From NCBI GenBank assembly GCA_002746275.1, contig NVWR01000002.1:398157-410782 (forward strand): DNA of 12,626 nucleotides. The letters run 5' to 3'. The DNA is from Rhodobiaceae bacterium (GTDB lineage Bacteria > Pseudomonadota > Alphaproteobacteria > Parvibaculales > Parvibaculaceae). The first letter of the stretch is position 1; each line of letters starts with the position of its first letter. A program made the translations under genes and the position numbers. The notes beneath the pieces were generated by a model that was not told the DNA's origin, made no database searches, and saw only the letters and a list, made by a program, of their open reading frames with translations. Below are positions 1-7,418 of this stretch, piece after piece.

Positions 1-207
1 TTTATTTTAAACCAGGTTTGTATTTACTTATATTATACTTCTATTCAAATCTTCGGGGCCAGATTAACAAAATATACTCCTTAGAATCTCAGCATTTCTG
101 CCGATTTTCGGTGAACTTCCGGGGGTTTGATGATAGGTGTGTGTGTTCACTTTGCGGCGTCTGCGCGCGACGGCAAATTTTTGCACATGAGGCAAGGGGC
201 AAAAAAA
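1..207 (+). promoter_or_regulatory. AT-rich leader upstream of the rfb operon
   Basis: No convincing gene lies here. The first 60 to 80 bases are much richer in A and T than the rest of the window. They contain two hexamers that resemble a -10 box (TATACT at 34-39 and at 73-78), but neither has a good -35 partner at the usual distance, so a promoter is only plausible. A short open frame runs through the region, but its translation matches no family I know. The region most likely holds the promoter and 5' untranslated leader of the dTDP-rhamnose operon. Confidence 0.35.
194..199 (+). promoter_or_regulatory. Ribosome binding site that selects the TTG start of rfbC
   Basis: AAGGGG lies 8 bases before the TTG at 208. 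The in-frame ATG codons further upstream, at 130 and 187, have weaker or badly spaced purine runs. Initiation at this TTG gives the normal RfbC N-terminus and length. Confidence 0.55.
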
Positions 208-762
208 TTGATCGACATTCGGGCAACGCCCATTGAAGACGTCAAAATCATCACGCCCAAGCGTTTTTCAGATGATCGCGGGTACTTTGTTGAAACCTAT
301 AACGCGGCTCGTCTAGCAGAACACGGCATCAGCACGCACTTCATTCAGGACAATCAATCTCTTTCCAGAGAAGTTGGCACCGTGCGCGGACTGCATTTCC
401 AAACACCACCCTTTGCACAGGCAAAACTTGTTCGTGTTGTCGCCGGAGCCATTCTCGATATTGCAGTGGACATACGGGAAGCATCTTCCACCTATGGACA
501 ATATGTAGCGGTGGAACTCAGCGCCGACGATGGGCGCCAGCTTTTTATCCCCACCGGATTTGCTCACGGCTTTTGCACTCTCGCCCCTGATACGGTGTTA
601 ACCTACAAAGTGGACGCCCACTATTCTGCAGCGCATGATGCTGGCATTATCTGGGATGATGGGGATATCGGGATCGCATGGCCAGCCGTCGCCAACACAG
701 ATTACTTGTCGCCGAAGGACAAGGTGTTGCCGAAGCTCGAAAGCATCGATAATCCGTTCTGA
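208..762 (+). CDS. rfbC: dTDP-4-dehydrorhamnose 3,5-epimerase
   Basis: RfbC/RmlC epimerises dTDP-4-dehydro-6-deoxy-D-glucose at C3 and C5, the third step of dTDP-L-rhamnose synthesis, in the cytoplasm. The protein has the family's cupin fold signatures: the DRGYFVE motif at about residues 23-29, then RGLHFQ with the catalytic His at residue 63, a central beta stretch with AILDIAVDIR, FIPTGFAHGF, and a terminal WDD...IAWP segment. I chose the TTG start at 208. It gives 185 residues, the usual length, puts the catalytic His at its usual number, and has an AAGGGG ribosome site 8 bases upstream. In-frame ATGs at 130 and 187 would add 26 or 7 residues that do not look like the family. The gene is first in the operon, 42 bases before rfbB. 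The function is secure; the start is moderately so. Confidence 0.95.
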   Translation: MIDIRATPIEDVKIITPKRFSDDRGYFVETYNAARLAEHGISTHFIQDNQSLSREVGTVRGLHFQTPPFAQAKLVRVVAGAILDIAVDIREASSTYGQYVAVELSADDGRQLFIPTGFAHGFCTLAPDTVLTYKVDAHYSAAHDAGIIWDDGDIGIAWPAVANTDYLSPKDKVLPKLESIDNPF

Positions 763-772
763 CCCCCGAAAG

Positions 773-784
773 GGCCGATCGGCC
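773..784. repeat. 12-base perfect palindrome between rfbC and rfbB
   Basis: GGCCGATCGGCC sits in the 42-base gap between the rfbC stop and the rfbB start. It is a perfect palindrome, but no run of T follows it, so it is not a convincing terminator. It could be a small hairpin affecting mRNA stability, a protein site, or chance in a GC-rich gap. Confidence 0.5.
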
Positions 785-804
785 AGACGAATAGAGAAAT
801 ACCG

Positions 805-1863
805 ATGAGGATTTTAGTTACAGGCGGCGCTGGGTTCATCGGGTCTGCTGTGATCCGGCACTTGATCCAGCAAACTGATCACACTGTTCTGAACTTCGAT
901 GCACTGACCTATGCGGCAAACCTCCATTCTTTGTCGATGGTCGAAACTTCGCCGCGCTATACGTTCGTACATGGTGATATCTGCAATCGTTCACTGCTCG
1001 ACGATACGCTGGCGCAATTCCGGCCTCATATTGTGATGCACCTGGCAGCTGAATCCCACGTGGACCGCTCAATCGACGGCCCGGCGGAATTCATCAGTAC
1101 AAATATTGTCGGCACTTACACACTACTCGAAGCTGTGCGGGCCTATTGGTCGGGCCTCGCAGTCGCCGCAAAGGATGCCTTCAGGTTCCACCACATCTCG
1201 ACTGATGAGGTCTATGGAAGCCTCGGACCGACTGGTGCATTCGAGGAAACAACACCATACGCGCCCAATTCGCCCTATTCCGCCAGCAAAGCATCGTCCG
1301 ACCATCTAGTGCGCGCCTGGCACCACACATATGGATTGCCTGTTGTCACCAGCAACTGCTCCAACAATTACGGGCCTTATCAGTTCCCCGAAAAGCTGGT
1401 TCCATTAATGATCCTCAACGCACTTGGTGCGAAAGATCTTCCTATCTATGGGACCGGCGCCAATATTCGCGACTGGCTCTATGTTGATGACCACGCCAAA
1501 GGCCTCCTGTGTGTTGCCACCAAGGGAACACCCGGTGAGTGCTACAATATCGGCGGCAATGAAGAGCACACAAATATCAACGTGGTGAAACACATTTGTG
1601 GACTGATGGACAAAATGGCCCCGACGGACCAGGGGCCTCATGAGCGGCTTATCACCTATGTTACTGATCGGCCCGGGCATGACGCCCGCTATGCAATCAA
1701 TGCATCGAAGATCGAACGTGAACTTGGCTGGCGCCCGGAGGAGAATTTTGACTCCGGCTTCAAAAAGACAGTCGAATGGTATCTCACTAATCAAGATTGG
1801 TGGCTGGCTATCCAAGCCGGTACTTACCAAGGTCAGAGATTGGGGCTGACTGCCGTCACATGA
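805..1863 (+). CDS. rfbB: dTDP-glucose 4,6-dehydratase
   Basis: RfbB/RmlB converts dTDP-glucose to dTDP-4-dehydro-6-deoxyglucose using tightly bound NAD, the second step of dTDP-rhamnose synthesis. It is an extended short-chain dehydrogenase. The Rossmann motif GGAGFIG is at residues 7-13, the catalytic T-D-E triad is at 133-135 (in STDEVYG), and the YxxxK pair is Tyr158 and Lys162 (YSASK). The segments [27 protein letters not shown] and [11 protein letters not shown] are characteristic of dTDP-glucose dehydratases and separate it from UDP-sugar epimerases. The length of 352 residues is normal. The ATG at 805 is preceded by a purine-rich AGAGAAA. The stop overlaps the start of rfbD (ATGA), which suggests translational coupling. 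Confidence 0.97.
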   Translation: MRILVTGGAGFIGSAVIRHLIQQTDHTVLNFDALTYAANLHSLSMVETSPRYTFVHGDICNRSLLDDTLAQFRPHIVMHLAAESHVDRSIDGPAEFISTNIVGTYTLLEAVRAYWSGLAVAAKDAFRFHHISTDEVYGSLGPTGAFEETTPYAPNSPYSASKASSDHLVRAWHHTYGLPVVTSNCSNNYGPYQFPEKLVPLMILNALGAKDLPIYGTGANIRDWLYVDDHAKGLLCVATKGTPGECYNIGGNEEHTNINVVKHICGLMDKMAPTDQGPHERLITYVTDRPGHDARYAINASKIERELGWRPEENFDSGFKKTVEWYLTNQDWWLAIQAGTYQGQRLGLTAVT

Positions 1864-2777
1864 GCAAAGCTGAGGCAAAAAATATTCTTGTCATCGGGTG
1901 CCGGGGGCAGGTGGGGCAAGAGCTTTTGGCTCGTGCGCCTGCTCGTGGCTTCGCGGTGTCGGGCATGGGCCTGCCGGAGATTGACATAACCAATCCCGCG
2001 TCAGTCAGCCAAGCGGTGGAAGCCTGTTCGCCCGACCTCCTCATCAATGCTGCTGCCTATACCGCTGTCGATAAGGCGGAGAATGAGCCCGATTTGGCCC
2101 GAGCGGTCAACACACTCGGTCCTAAAAACCTGGCGCACGTCGCTGCGGAAGCAGACATCCCCCTCTTCCACATCTCAACGGATTATGTCTTCGACGGTGC
2201 CAAACACCTGCCTTACCTGGAAGACGATCCGATTGCGCCACTTGGTGTCTATGGTGTGACGAAGGCTGAAGGTGACGAGGCCGTTAGCGATGCTCTCCAG
2301 AAACATATTATTCTGCGAACAGCCTGGGTCTACAGCCCGTTCGGCGGAAACTTCGTCAAGACGATGCTTCGCCTTTCAGACACGCATGACGAGCTTCGCG
2401 TTGTCGACGACCAGCATGGATGCCCGACGGCTGCCAGCGACATTGCAGACGCGCTTCTTACCATTGCAGGGAGCTATTTTTCCGCGCCCACCGCCATGGA
2501 GAGAAGATGGGGCACTTATCATTTCTGCAATGGACCGACGACAACATGGTGCGGATTTGCAAAAGCGATCATTGAGGGGAAGACTGCTCGTGGCGGGCGT
2601 AGCGTACCTGTACACGCGATCACCACGGCCGACTACCCGACACCCGCTCGCCGCCCGGCCAGTTCCGTGCTTGGCTGCGACAAGATTGAGAAGGCCTTCG
2701 GCATCAAACCTCGAGTGTGGCAAGATGCACTTGAAGAGACACTGGACCGGCTAACCGCATTTTCCGAATCTATGTGA
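1860..2777 (+). CDS. rfbD: dTDP-4-dehydrorhamnose reductase
   Basis: RfbD/RmlD reduces dTDP-4-dehydro-L-rhamnose with NAD(P)H to give dTDP-L-rhamnose, the last step of the pathway. The N-terminal Rossmann motif is GCRGQVG, followed by DITNPASV and [13 protein letters not shown], both typical of RmlD. STDYVFDG is near residue 107, and the catalytic pair is Tyr131 and Lys135 (YGVTK). [18 protein letters not shown] and the C-terminal ARRPASSVL are also family signatures. I start it at the ATG at 1860, which overlaps the rfbB stop and gives 305 residues. A TTG at 1797 in the same frame would add 21 residues that lie over rfbB coding sequence and do not resemble the family. Confidence 0.96.
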   Translation: MSKAEAKNILVIGCRGQVGQELLARAPARGFAVSGMGLPEIDITNPASVSQAVEACSPDLLINAAAYTAVDKAENEPDLARAVNTLGPKNLAHVAAEADIPLFHISTDYVFDGAKHLPYLEDDPIAPLGVYGVTKAEGDEAVSDALQKHIILRTAWVYSPFGGNFVKTMLRLSDTHDELRVVDDQHGCPTAASDIADALLTIAGSYFSAPTAMERRWGTYHFCNGPTTTWCGFAKAIIEGKTARGGRSVPVHAITTADYPTPARRPASSVLGCDKIEKAFGIKPRVWQDALEETLDRLTAFSESM

Positions 2778-2871
2778 ACTCCGGGAAAAAGGGGCCAAGA
2801 GTACGCTGAAAGTAGTCGCCGAATATCGATGGCGAAAAATGGTTTCAAGGCCTCTAATCGAAAGAGAAACA

Positions 2872-3768
2872 ATGCGTCGGAAAATCGCTGTCCTAATTGA
2901 CCTGATCTTAGCGCCGGTAACGTTCTTGGCAGCGCTTTACTTCAAGCTGTCACGGCGGAGAGGATTCGGGCGACGCCCCGCAAGTTCCGCGATTTTCCGG
3001 TTGCTTGGTGTCCTACCTATTTCCGATCACTATTATGAACCTTTGTTTATCAAGCCCTCAAAGGCGATATCACGCGCCCTTCCAGGTCTGGATCTGAATG
3101 AAAATGGTCAGCTGGAATTCCTCGAAAAACTCGTTTTTGCGGATGAGATAACCGATCTTAATTTTGATTTTTCAAACAATATGTATGCGTCCGGTGATGC
3201 AGATTTTCTCTTTCAAATGGTTCGTCATGCAAAGCCGAAACACGTTATCGAGATCGGCGCTGGCAAGAGCACTCAGATCATTCAATTAGCCAATGCGAAA
3301 GATAACCAAAACTGCGAACATATCTGCATAGAACCCTATGAAGCTTCTTGGCTCGAAAACATGCCCGTTACACTCATCCGGGAAAAAGTCGAAGATGTGG
3401 GCGTGGAAATTTTCGGCAGACTTGAGGCGAACGACATTCTGTTTATTGATTCTTCGCATATCATTCGACCAGGCGGTGATGTGTTGTTTAAGTTCTTAAG
3501 CCTACTCCCTACACTTGCTTCTGGTGTTCTGATTCATATCCATGACATTTTTACGCCATTCGATTATTCGGAGAAATGGCAGTGGCAAGACATGAGGCTC
3601 TGGAACGAACAGTACCTCCTGGAAGCATTCCTCTCTCACAATAGCGACTTTGAAGTCGTTGCTGCCCTGGCTTGGCTCAAACAAACGCACCCCGAACTCC
3701 TGTCACGTATATGCCCCATGATGGCGCCCCACCGGCAACCGGGCGCATTCTGGATTAGACGGAAATGA
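2872..3768 (+). CDS. Class I SAM-dependent methyltransferase with N-terminal membrane anchor
   Basis: The protein is about 298 residues. The central part carries a SAM-binding motif I, HVIEIGAGKST, at residues 124-134. It is followed by an acidic strand end (CIEPYE), FIDSSH, and HIHDIF near the C-terminal third. This pattern resembles the Methyltransf_24 group of small-molecule and sugar methyltransferases. Residues 4-25 form one hydrophobic segment followed by an RRRGFGRR cluster, so the N-terminus probably anchors the enzyme to the inner face of the membrane. I prefer the ATG at 2872, which has AAAGAG just upstream; the ATG at 2839 would add 11 residues. The gene sits between rfbD and rfbA, inside the rhamnose operon, so methylation of a sugar or glycan intermediate is a reasonable inference. 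The substrate cannot be read from the sequence. Confidence 0.8.
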   Translation: MRRKIAVLIDLILAPVTFLAALYFKLSRRRGFGRRPASSAIFRLLGVLPISDHYYEPLFIKPSKAISRALPGLDLNENGQLEFLEKLVFADEITDLNFDFSNNMYASGDADFLFQMVRHAKPKHVIEIGAGKSTQIIQLANAKDNQNCEHICIEPYEASWLENMPVTLIREKVEDVGVEIFGRLEANDILFIDSSHIIRPGGDVLFKFLSLLPTLASGVLIHIHDIFTPFDYSEKWQWQDMRLWNEQYLLEAFLSHNSDFEVVAALAWLKQTHPELLSRICPMMAPHRQPGAFWIRRK

Positions 3769-3821
3769 AAATTTTCTAAACAGCCACCACTCAATGCAGA
3801 AAATTGGTTAGGAACTTAAAA

Positions 3822-4685
3822 ATGAAGGGGATCATTCTCGCAGGCGGCAGCGGAACACGGCTCTATCCCGTCACCCGCGCTGTGTCGAAGCAACTCCTGC
3901 CCGTCTATGACAAGCCGATGATCTATTACCCCCTCACGACGCTAATGCTTGCCGGCATCAAAGAGATACTGATCATCACAACACCCCACGACCAGCCGCT
4001 TTTCCAGGAGCTGCTGGGCGATGGAGAGACATGGGGTATCTCACTGTCTTATGCAATCCAGCCGAAACCGGAAGGACTGGCGCAGGCATTCACTATCGGT
4101 CGGAAATTTGTGGACGGCTCGCCTTGCGCCCTAGTGCTAGGCGATAATATTTTTTACGGAGCCGGGCTTTCCGAAAAGCTCAGACACGCTGCCCAATTGA
4201 GTGAGGGAGCCACTGTCTTCGGGTATTCGGTCAAGGACCCAGAGCGCTATGGCGTTGTTGAGTTTGACGAGGACGGCAATGCCATCAGTATTGAAGAGAA
4301 GCCCACTGTGCCGAAATCCAACTACGCTGTGACCGGGCTCTACTTCTATGATGCTAATGTTTGCGACATGGCAGCAGACGTAAGACCGAGCGCACGGGGC
4401 GAACTGGAAATCACGACTCTGAATGAAATGTATCTGAAAGCCGGGAAGCTTAATGTCGAACTGCTGGGCCGGGGTTACGCCTGGCTCGACACGGGAACCC
4501 ATGACTCACTTCTGCAGGCCTCACATTTCGTACAGACCATTGAGGAGCGGCAAACCCTGAAGATCGGCTGCCCCGAAGAAATTGCTTTCCAGGCAGGCTA
4601 TATTTCAAGGGACCAGATTTTGGCAATTGCAAAGAACTACGGAAAGAGCTCCTATGCTGATTATCTGGTACACCTTGTGGGTTAA
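3822..4685 (+). CDS. rfbA: Glucose-1-phosphate thymidylyltransferase
   Basis: RfbA/RmlA joins dTTP and glucose-1-phosphate to give dTDP-glucose and pyrophosphate, the first and usually feedback-regulated step of dTDP-rhamnose synthesis. The nucleotide-binding signature GGSGTRLYP is at residues 8-16, and [16 protein letters not shown] follows. LGDNIFYG carries the metal-binding Asp108. [22 protein letters not shown] and [10 protein letters not shown] complete the usual series. The length of 287 residues is normal. The ATG at 3822 has AGGA 8 bases upstream and begins exactly at the conserved MKGIILAGG. An earlier in-frame start at 3804 would add six residues and is not needed. It is the last of the four rfb genes here. 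Confidence 0.97.
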   Translation: MKGIILAGGSGTRLYPVTRAVSKQLLPVYDKPMIYYPLTTLMLAGIKEILIITTPHDQPLFQELLGDGETWGISLSYAIQPKPEGLAQAFTIGRKFVDGSPCALVLGDNIFYGAGLSEKLRHAAQLSEGATVFGYSVKDPERYGVVEFDEDGNAISIEEKPTVPKSNYAVTGLYFYDANVCDMAADVRPSARGELEITTLNEMYLKAGKLNVELLGRGYAWLDTGTHDSLLQASHFVQTIEERQTLKIGCPEEIAFQAGYISRDQILAIAKNYGKSSYADYLVHLVG

Positions 4686-4831
4686 AAAATAACACTCGCC
4701 GTGGATGTGAATTTGTTTTTGCGAATCTTTATGCGATTATGCACAAGGTTTCGCCGTCACATCCAACTGGTAGGCGTCTACTTAAATATGACTTGAACAG
4801 GTTATTCTCTCATTCCAACTGATGCATCGCA
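4686..4831 (+). promoter_or_regulatory. Gap after rfbA with a 9-base inverted repeat
   Basis: This is the longest gap in the + strand gene series. It holds TGGATGTGA at 4702-4710 and its exact reverse complement at 4757-4765, separated by 46 bases. A weak promoter-like pair (TTGTTT at 4713-4718, GATTAT at 4735-4740, spacer 16) lies between the arms. It may mark an internal promoter with an operator, separating the rhamnose genes from the polymerase and modification genes. No typical hairpin-plus-T terminator is present. The promoter call is weak. Confidence 0.3.
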
Positions 4832-6139
4832 ATGTCACTCTCCAATAGAATGATCGACAGCTCTCCAGAACAACACAGCTTTCAACGAAGCAGTGCGTCA
4901 AGCACGCGGCTGCCTATTGCACTGATCATTATTCCACTTTGTTTTCTCATTCCCGTCGATTTTTCTCTCTATATCGGCTCACTGCGGCTGAACGCATATC
5001 GGATCGGCTTTATCGTTTTCCTGCCGAGCATCGTCCATGCGCTCCTCATGTCGGGGCGGGTACAATTGCGTCTTTTTGACTGGGTGATCCTAGCGTACGC
5101 GTCTTGGCTGATGATTACCCTGATACATCACCTTGGGTTTGCAGAGGGCATTGAATCTGGAGGTGTTATCGCGTTGGAGACGGTGGCCGCCTACTTTGTC
5201 GCTCGGACGTTTTTGACCGATTACGACACCATCGTCCGTTTCATTCGATACCTCATCGTCCTTGCAACCATTGTTGCCATCATACTGATCATCGAAATGA
5301 TTGCCGGGCAGAACCTGGTCAATCAGATATCGACAAGTATATTGGGAACAGCTGCAGCTAGGGGGGAAATCGGCAGATTTGGACTGGTTCGCGCTCTCGG
5401 CCCGTTCACTCATCCAATCCACGCCGGGATCATGGCCGGTGGCCTGTTCGCGTTTCATTGGGCACTTTGCCGATCCCAAATGAGGCGCTGGCTGCAAGCG
5501 GCCGTGTTGGGCGTGGGCGTGTTCGGTTCGATCTCATCCGGGCCGTTTCTCATGCTCCTCAGCCAGATGGCTCTTCTCCTTTATCAAAACATATCTAAAC
5601 GCCTTTCCATGCCACGACCTTGGTATGTGCTAACCCTAGCAGCCATCGCCTTTATGGCTTTCTTGCAGATCGCATCCAACCGTGGAGCAGTGTTGTTTCT
5701 GGTGCAAAATCTTGCATTTAACGCCTGGAATGGCTTCTATCGCATTCTTCAATGGAATTTCGCGGGTGCGGAGGTTATGCGCAATCCACTATGGGGGATC
5801 GGTTTTGGCGAGTGGGCCCGCCCACGCTGGATGATGATGAACACATCAATCGACTCTTTCTGGCTCGCAACGTCTCTGCGGTATGGGCTGCCGAGCACCT
5901 TTCTCCTCATTGTTGCGATTGTTCTTATCTGGAGAGCGGTGATTCCCGCTCACAAGCAGCGCGTTAATGCTAACTTGCGATCCCTCAGCCTAAGCTGGTT
6001 CTTCGTGATGGCAACATGGATATTTGTCGGCATCACCGTTCACTTCTGGACGCAGACATATGTGTTCTTTTTCCTGGTGCTTGGCATGGGTGCCGCTATC
6101 GCGGAAATCCATCGAAAACCCAGTATACAAGGTCCGTGA
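4832..6139 (+). CDS. O-antigen polymerase/ligase-like membrane protein
   Basis: The protein has 435 residues and about eleven hydrophobic segments spread over residues 27-425, so it is an integral inner-membrane protein. Two features point to the Wzy/WaaL (O-antigen polymerase or ligase) superfamily. One is the GPFTHPIHAG motif with His194, like the GPFxHPxxxG segment seen in many such proteins. The other is a large outward-facing loop at about residues 290-340 that ends in NPLWGIGFGEW, similar to the conserved loop of Wzy_C proteins. Such proteins join lipid-linked repeat units, or transfer the glycan to its acceptor, in the periplasm. Sequence alone does not separate polymerase from ligase. 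The ATG at 4832 has no clear ribosome site; an ATG at 4850 is an alternative. The context with rfb genes and modifying enzymes supports a Wzy role. Confidence 0.78.
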   Translation: MSLSNRMIDSSPEQHSFQRSSASSTRLPIALIIIPLCFLIPVDFSLYIGSLRLNAYRIGFIVFLPSIVHALLMSGRVQLRLFDWVILAYASWLMITLIHHLGFAEGIESGGVIALETVAAYFVARTFLTDYDTIVRFIRYLIVLATIVAIILIIEMIAGQNLVNQISTSILGTAAARGEIGRFGLVRALGPFTHPIHAGIMAGGLFAFHWALCRSQMRRWLQAAVLGVGVFGSISSGPFLMLLSQMALLLYQNISKRLSMPRPWYVLTLAAIAFMAFLQIASNRGAVLFLVQNLAFNAWNGFYRILQWNFAGAEVMRNPLWGIGFGEWARPRWMMMNTSIDSFWLATSLRYGLPSTFLLIVAIVLIWRAVIPAHKQRVNANLRSLSLSWFFVMATWIFVGITVHFWTQTYVFFFLVLGMGAAIAEIHRKPSIQGP

Positions 6140-6202
6140 ACGCGGTCGCAGAACGAGCCCCTTTTGTGTGCAACCAACGCAACCACGCTGCCGGAAGATG
6201 CC

Positions 6203-7408
6203 ATGACAGATGAAAAACGGACGGTTGGAGAACAACCTGTGCTTCGCATTCTTCTGCTCTGGCACTCGCTGCGATCCGGCAACCTTGGCGTGGGGGCATT
6301 GACGCTCGGTCACATCGAAATTCTGAAACGAGCCGCCGCCCAGGCAGGGCGCCACCTCGAAATTGACATCGCGGGCTGGGGTCGTGAACTTGATTACCGA
6401 AATGCATGCCCGGAACTCGGCATTCAGCTGCATGCTGGCAGGCGGGAGGTATTTTCTCCGTCGTCAGACTTAAACCGGATCATCTCGCAAGCAGACATCG
6501 TGCTGGACATAGGGTCTGGGGACAGTTTTTCCGACCTTTATGGTACGCGACGCTTCTGGGCTATGTCTCTTGTCCGCTTGCTGGTTTTGGTGCGGAGAAA
6601 ACCATTCGTTTTTGCACCTCAAACTGTCGGGCCTTTCAAAAGGCGATATAACCGCTGGATGGCCCAATTACTGCTTCGGTGGAGTACTCATGTCTTTGCT
6701 AGGGACGGGCTTTCAACTCAGGCGCTACGGGATTTGGGCATTACCCAAAACGTCACAGAAGCAATTGATGTGGCGTTCCGGTTGCCGTTTCAGCGGACAT
6801 CGGCCGTCGGGGATACGACAAAAATGAAAATTGGGATCAATATTTCGGCCCTTCTCCATCACGGTGGATACCAAGGCTCGAACCAGTTCGGACTGGCTGT
6901 GGACTATGTAGGGTTCTCTCGCCGCTTACTTTCGGAACTGTCCGATGATCCGAACCTGGAGGTTCATCTGATCCCGCACGTCGTTTCGACAGCATTTAAA
7001 GTCGAGGATGATTATCTTCTGGCGAGAACGTTGCACGACGAGTTCCCGAAGACAGTTTTACCTCCTGAGTTTCGCGACCCTATGGAGGCCAAATCCTATA
7101 TATCGGGTCTGGACCTTTTGATTGGATCAAGGATGCACGCGACAATTGCTGCATTTTCTTCCGGCGTCCCTGTTTTGCCGCTTGCCTACAGCCGAAAGTT
7201 CAAAGGTTTGTTTGAGTCTCTTGGCTATTCCATGATTGCGGATCTGACACGGGAAAACGAAGATGAAATCATGAACCGCGTGTCTCATGCGTGCTCGCAT
7301 CTGTCTGACCTAAAGGGGGCTGTCAAAGCAGGCAATGCGCTTGCCGACGAAAAACTGCTCACCTATGAGAACTATCTGACAGACTTCTTGCAAAAAATAA
7401 GCACCTGA
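6203..7408 (+). CDS. Polysaccharide pyruvyl transferase family protein
   Basis: Members of this family (PF04230, as in WcaK and CsaB) transfer pyruvate from phosphoenolpyruvate to a sugar as a ketal. This adds negative charge to a surface glycan. The family layout is clear: a start segment with GNLGVGALTLGHIEIL, then DIVLDIGSGDSFSDLYG, PFVFAPQTVGPFKRR, HVFARDGLSTQALRDLGI, KIGINISALL at the start of the second lobe, HLIPHV, and the conserved GSRMHATIAA with His312, followed by GVPVLPLAYSRKF. It has 401 residues from the ATG at 6203, which has GGAAG 5 bases upstream. An in-frame TTG at 6164 would add 13 unlikely residues. It is soluble, with no membrane segment. The next gene starts 10 bases after its stop, so the two are probably co-translated. 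The acceptor sugar is unknown. Confidence 0.9.
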   Translation: MTDEKRTVGEQPVLRILLLWHSLRSGNLGVGALTLGHIEILKRAAAQAGRHLEIDIAGWGRELDYRNACPELGIQLHAGRREVFSPSSDLNRIISQADIVLDIGSGDSFSDLYGTRRFWAMSLVRLLVLVRRKPFVFAPQTVGPFKRRYNRWMAQLLLRWSTHVFARDGLSTQALRDLGITQNVTEAIDVAFRLPFQRTSAVGDTTKMKIGINISALLHHGGYQGSNQFGLAVDYVGFSRRLLSELSDDPNLEVHLIPHVVSTAFKVEDDYLLARTLHDEFPKTVLPPEFRDPMEAKSYISGLDLLIGSRMHATIAAFSSGVPVLPLAYSRKFKGLFESLGYSMIADLTRENEDEIMNRVSHACSHLSDLKGAVKAGNALADEKLLTYENYLTDFLQKIST

Positions 7409-7418
7409 GGACAGTAAC

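Noticed and set aside
18..236. Open + strand frame of 72 codons in the leader
   Set aside because: It begins at a TTG without a ribosome site, overlaps rfbC in another frame, and has no recognisable domain.
1405..1878. Open - strand frame of 157 codons
   Set aside because: It is antisense to the well-conserved rfbB gene and matches nothing known.
2272..2754. Open + strand frame of 160 codons inside rfbD
   Set aside because: It is another frame of rfbD, Arg-rich and low in structure, as expected of a shadow.
5990..6433. Open - strand frame of 147 codons across the polymerase and pyruvyltransferase junction
   Set aside because: It is antisense to two well-supported genes, with no domain and no ribosome site.
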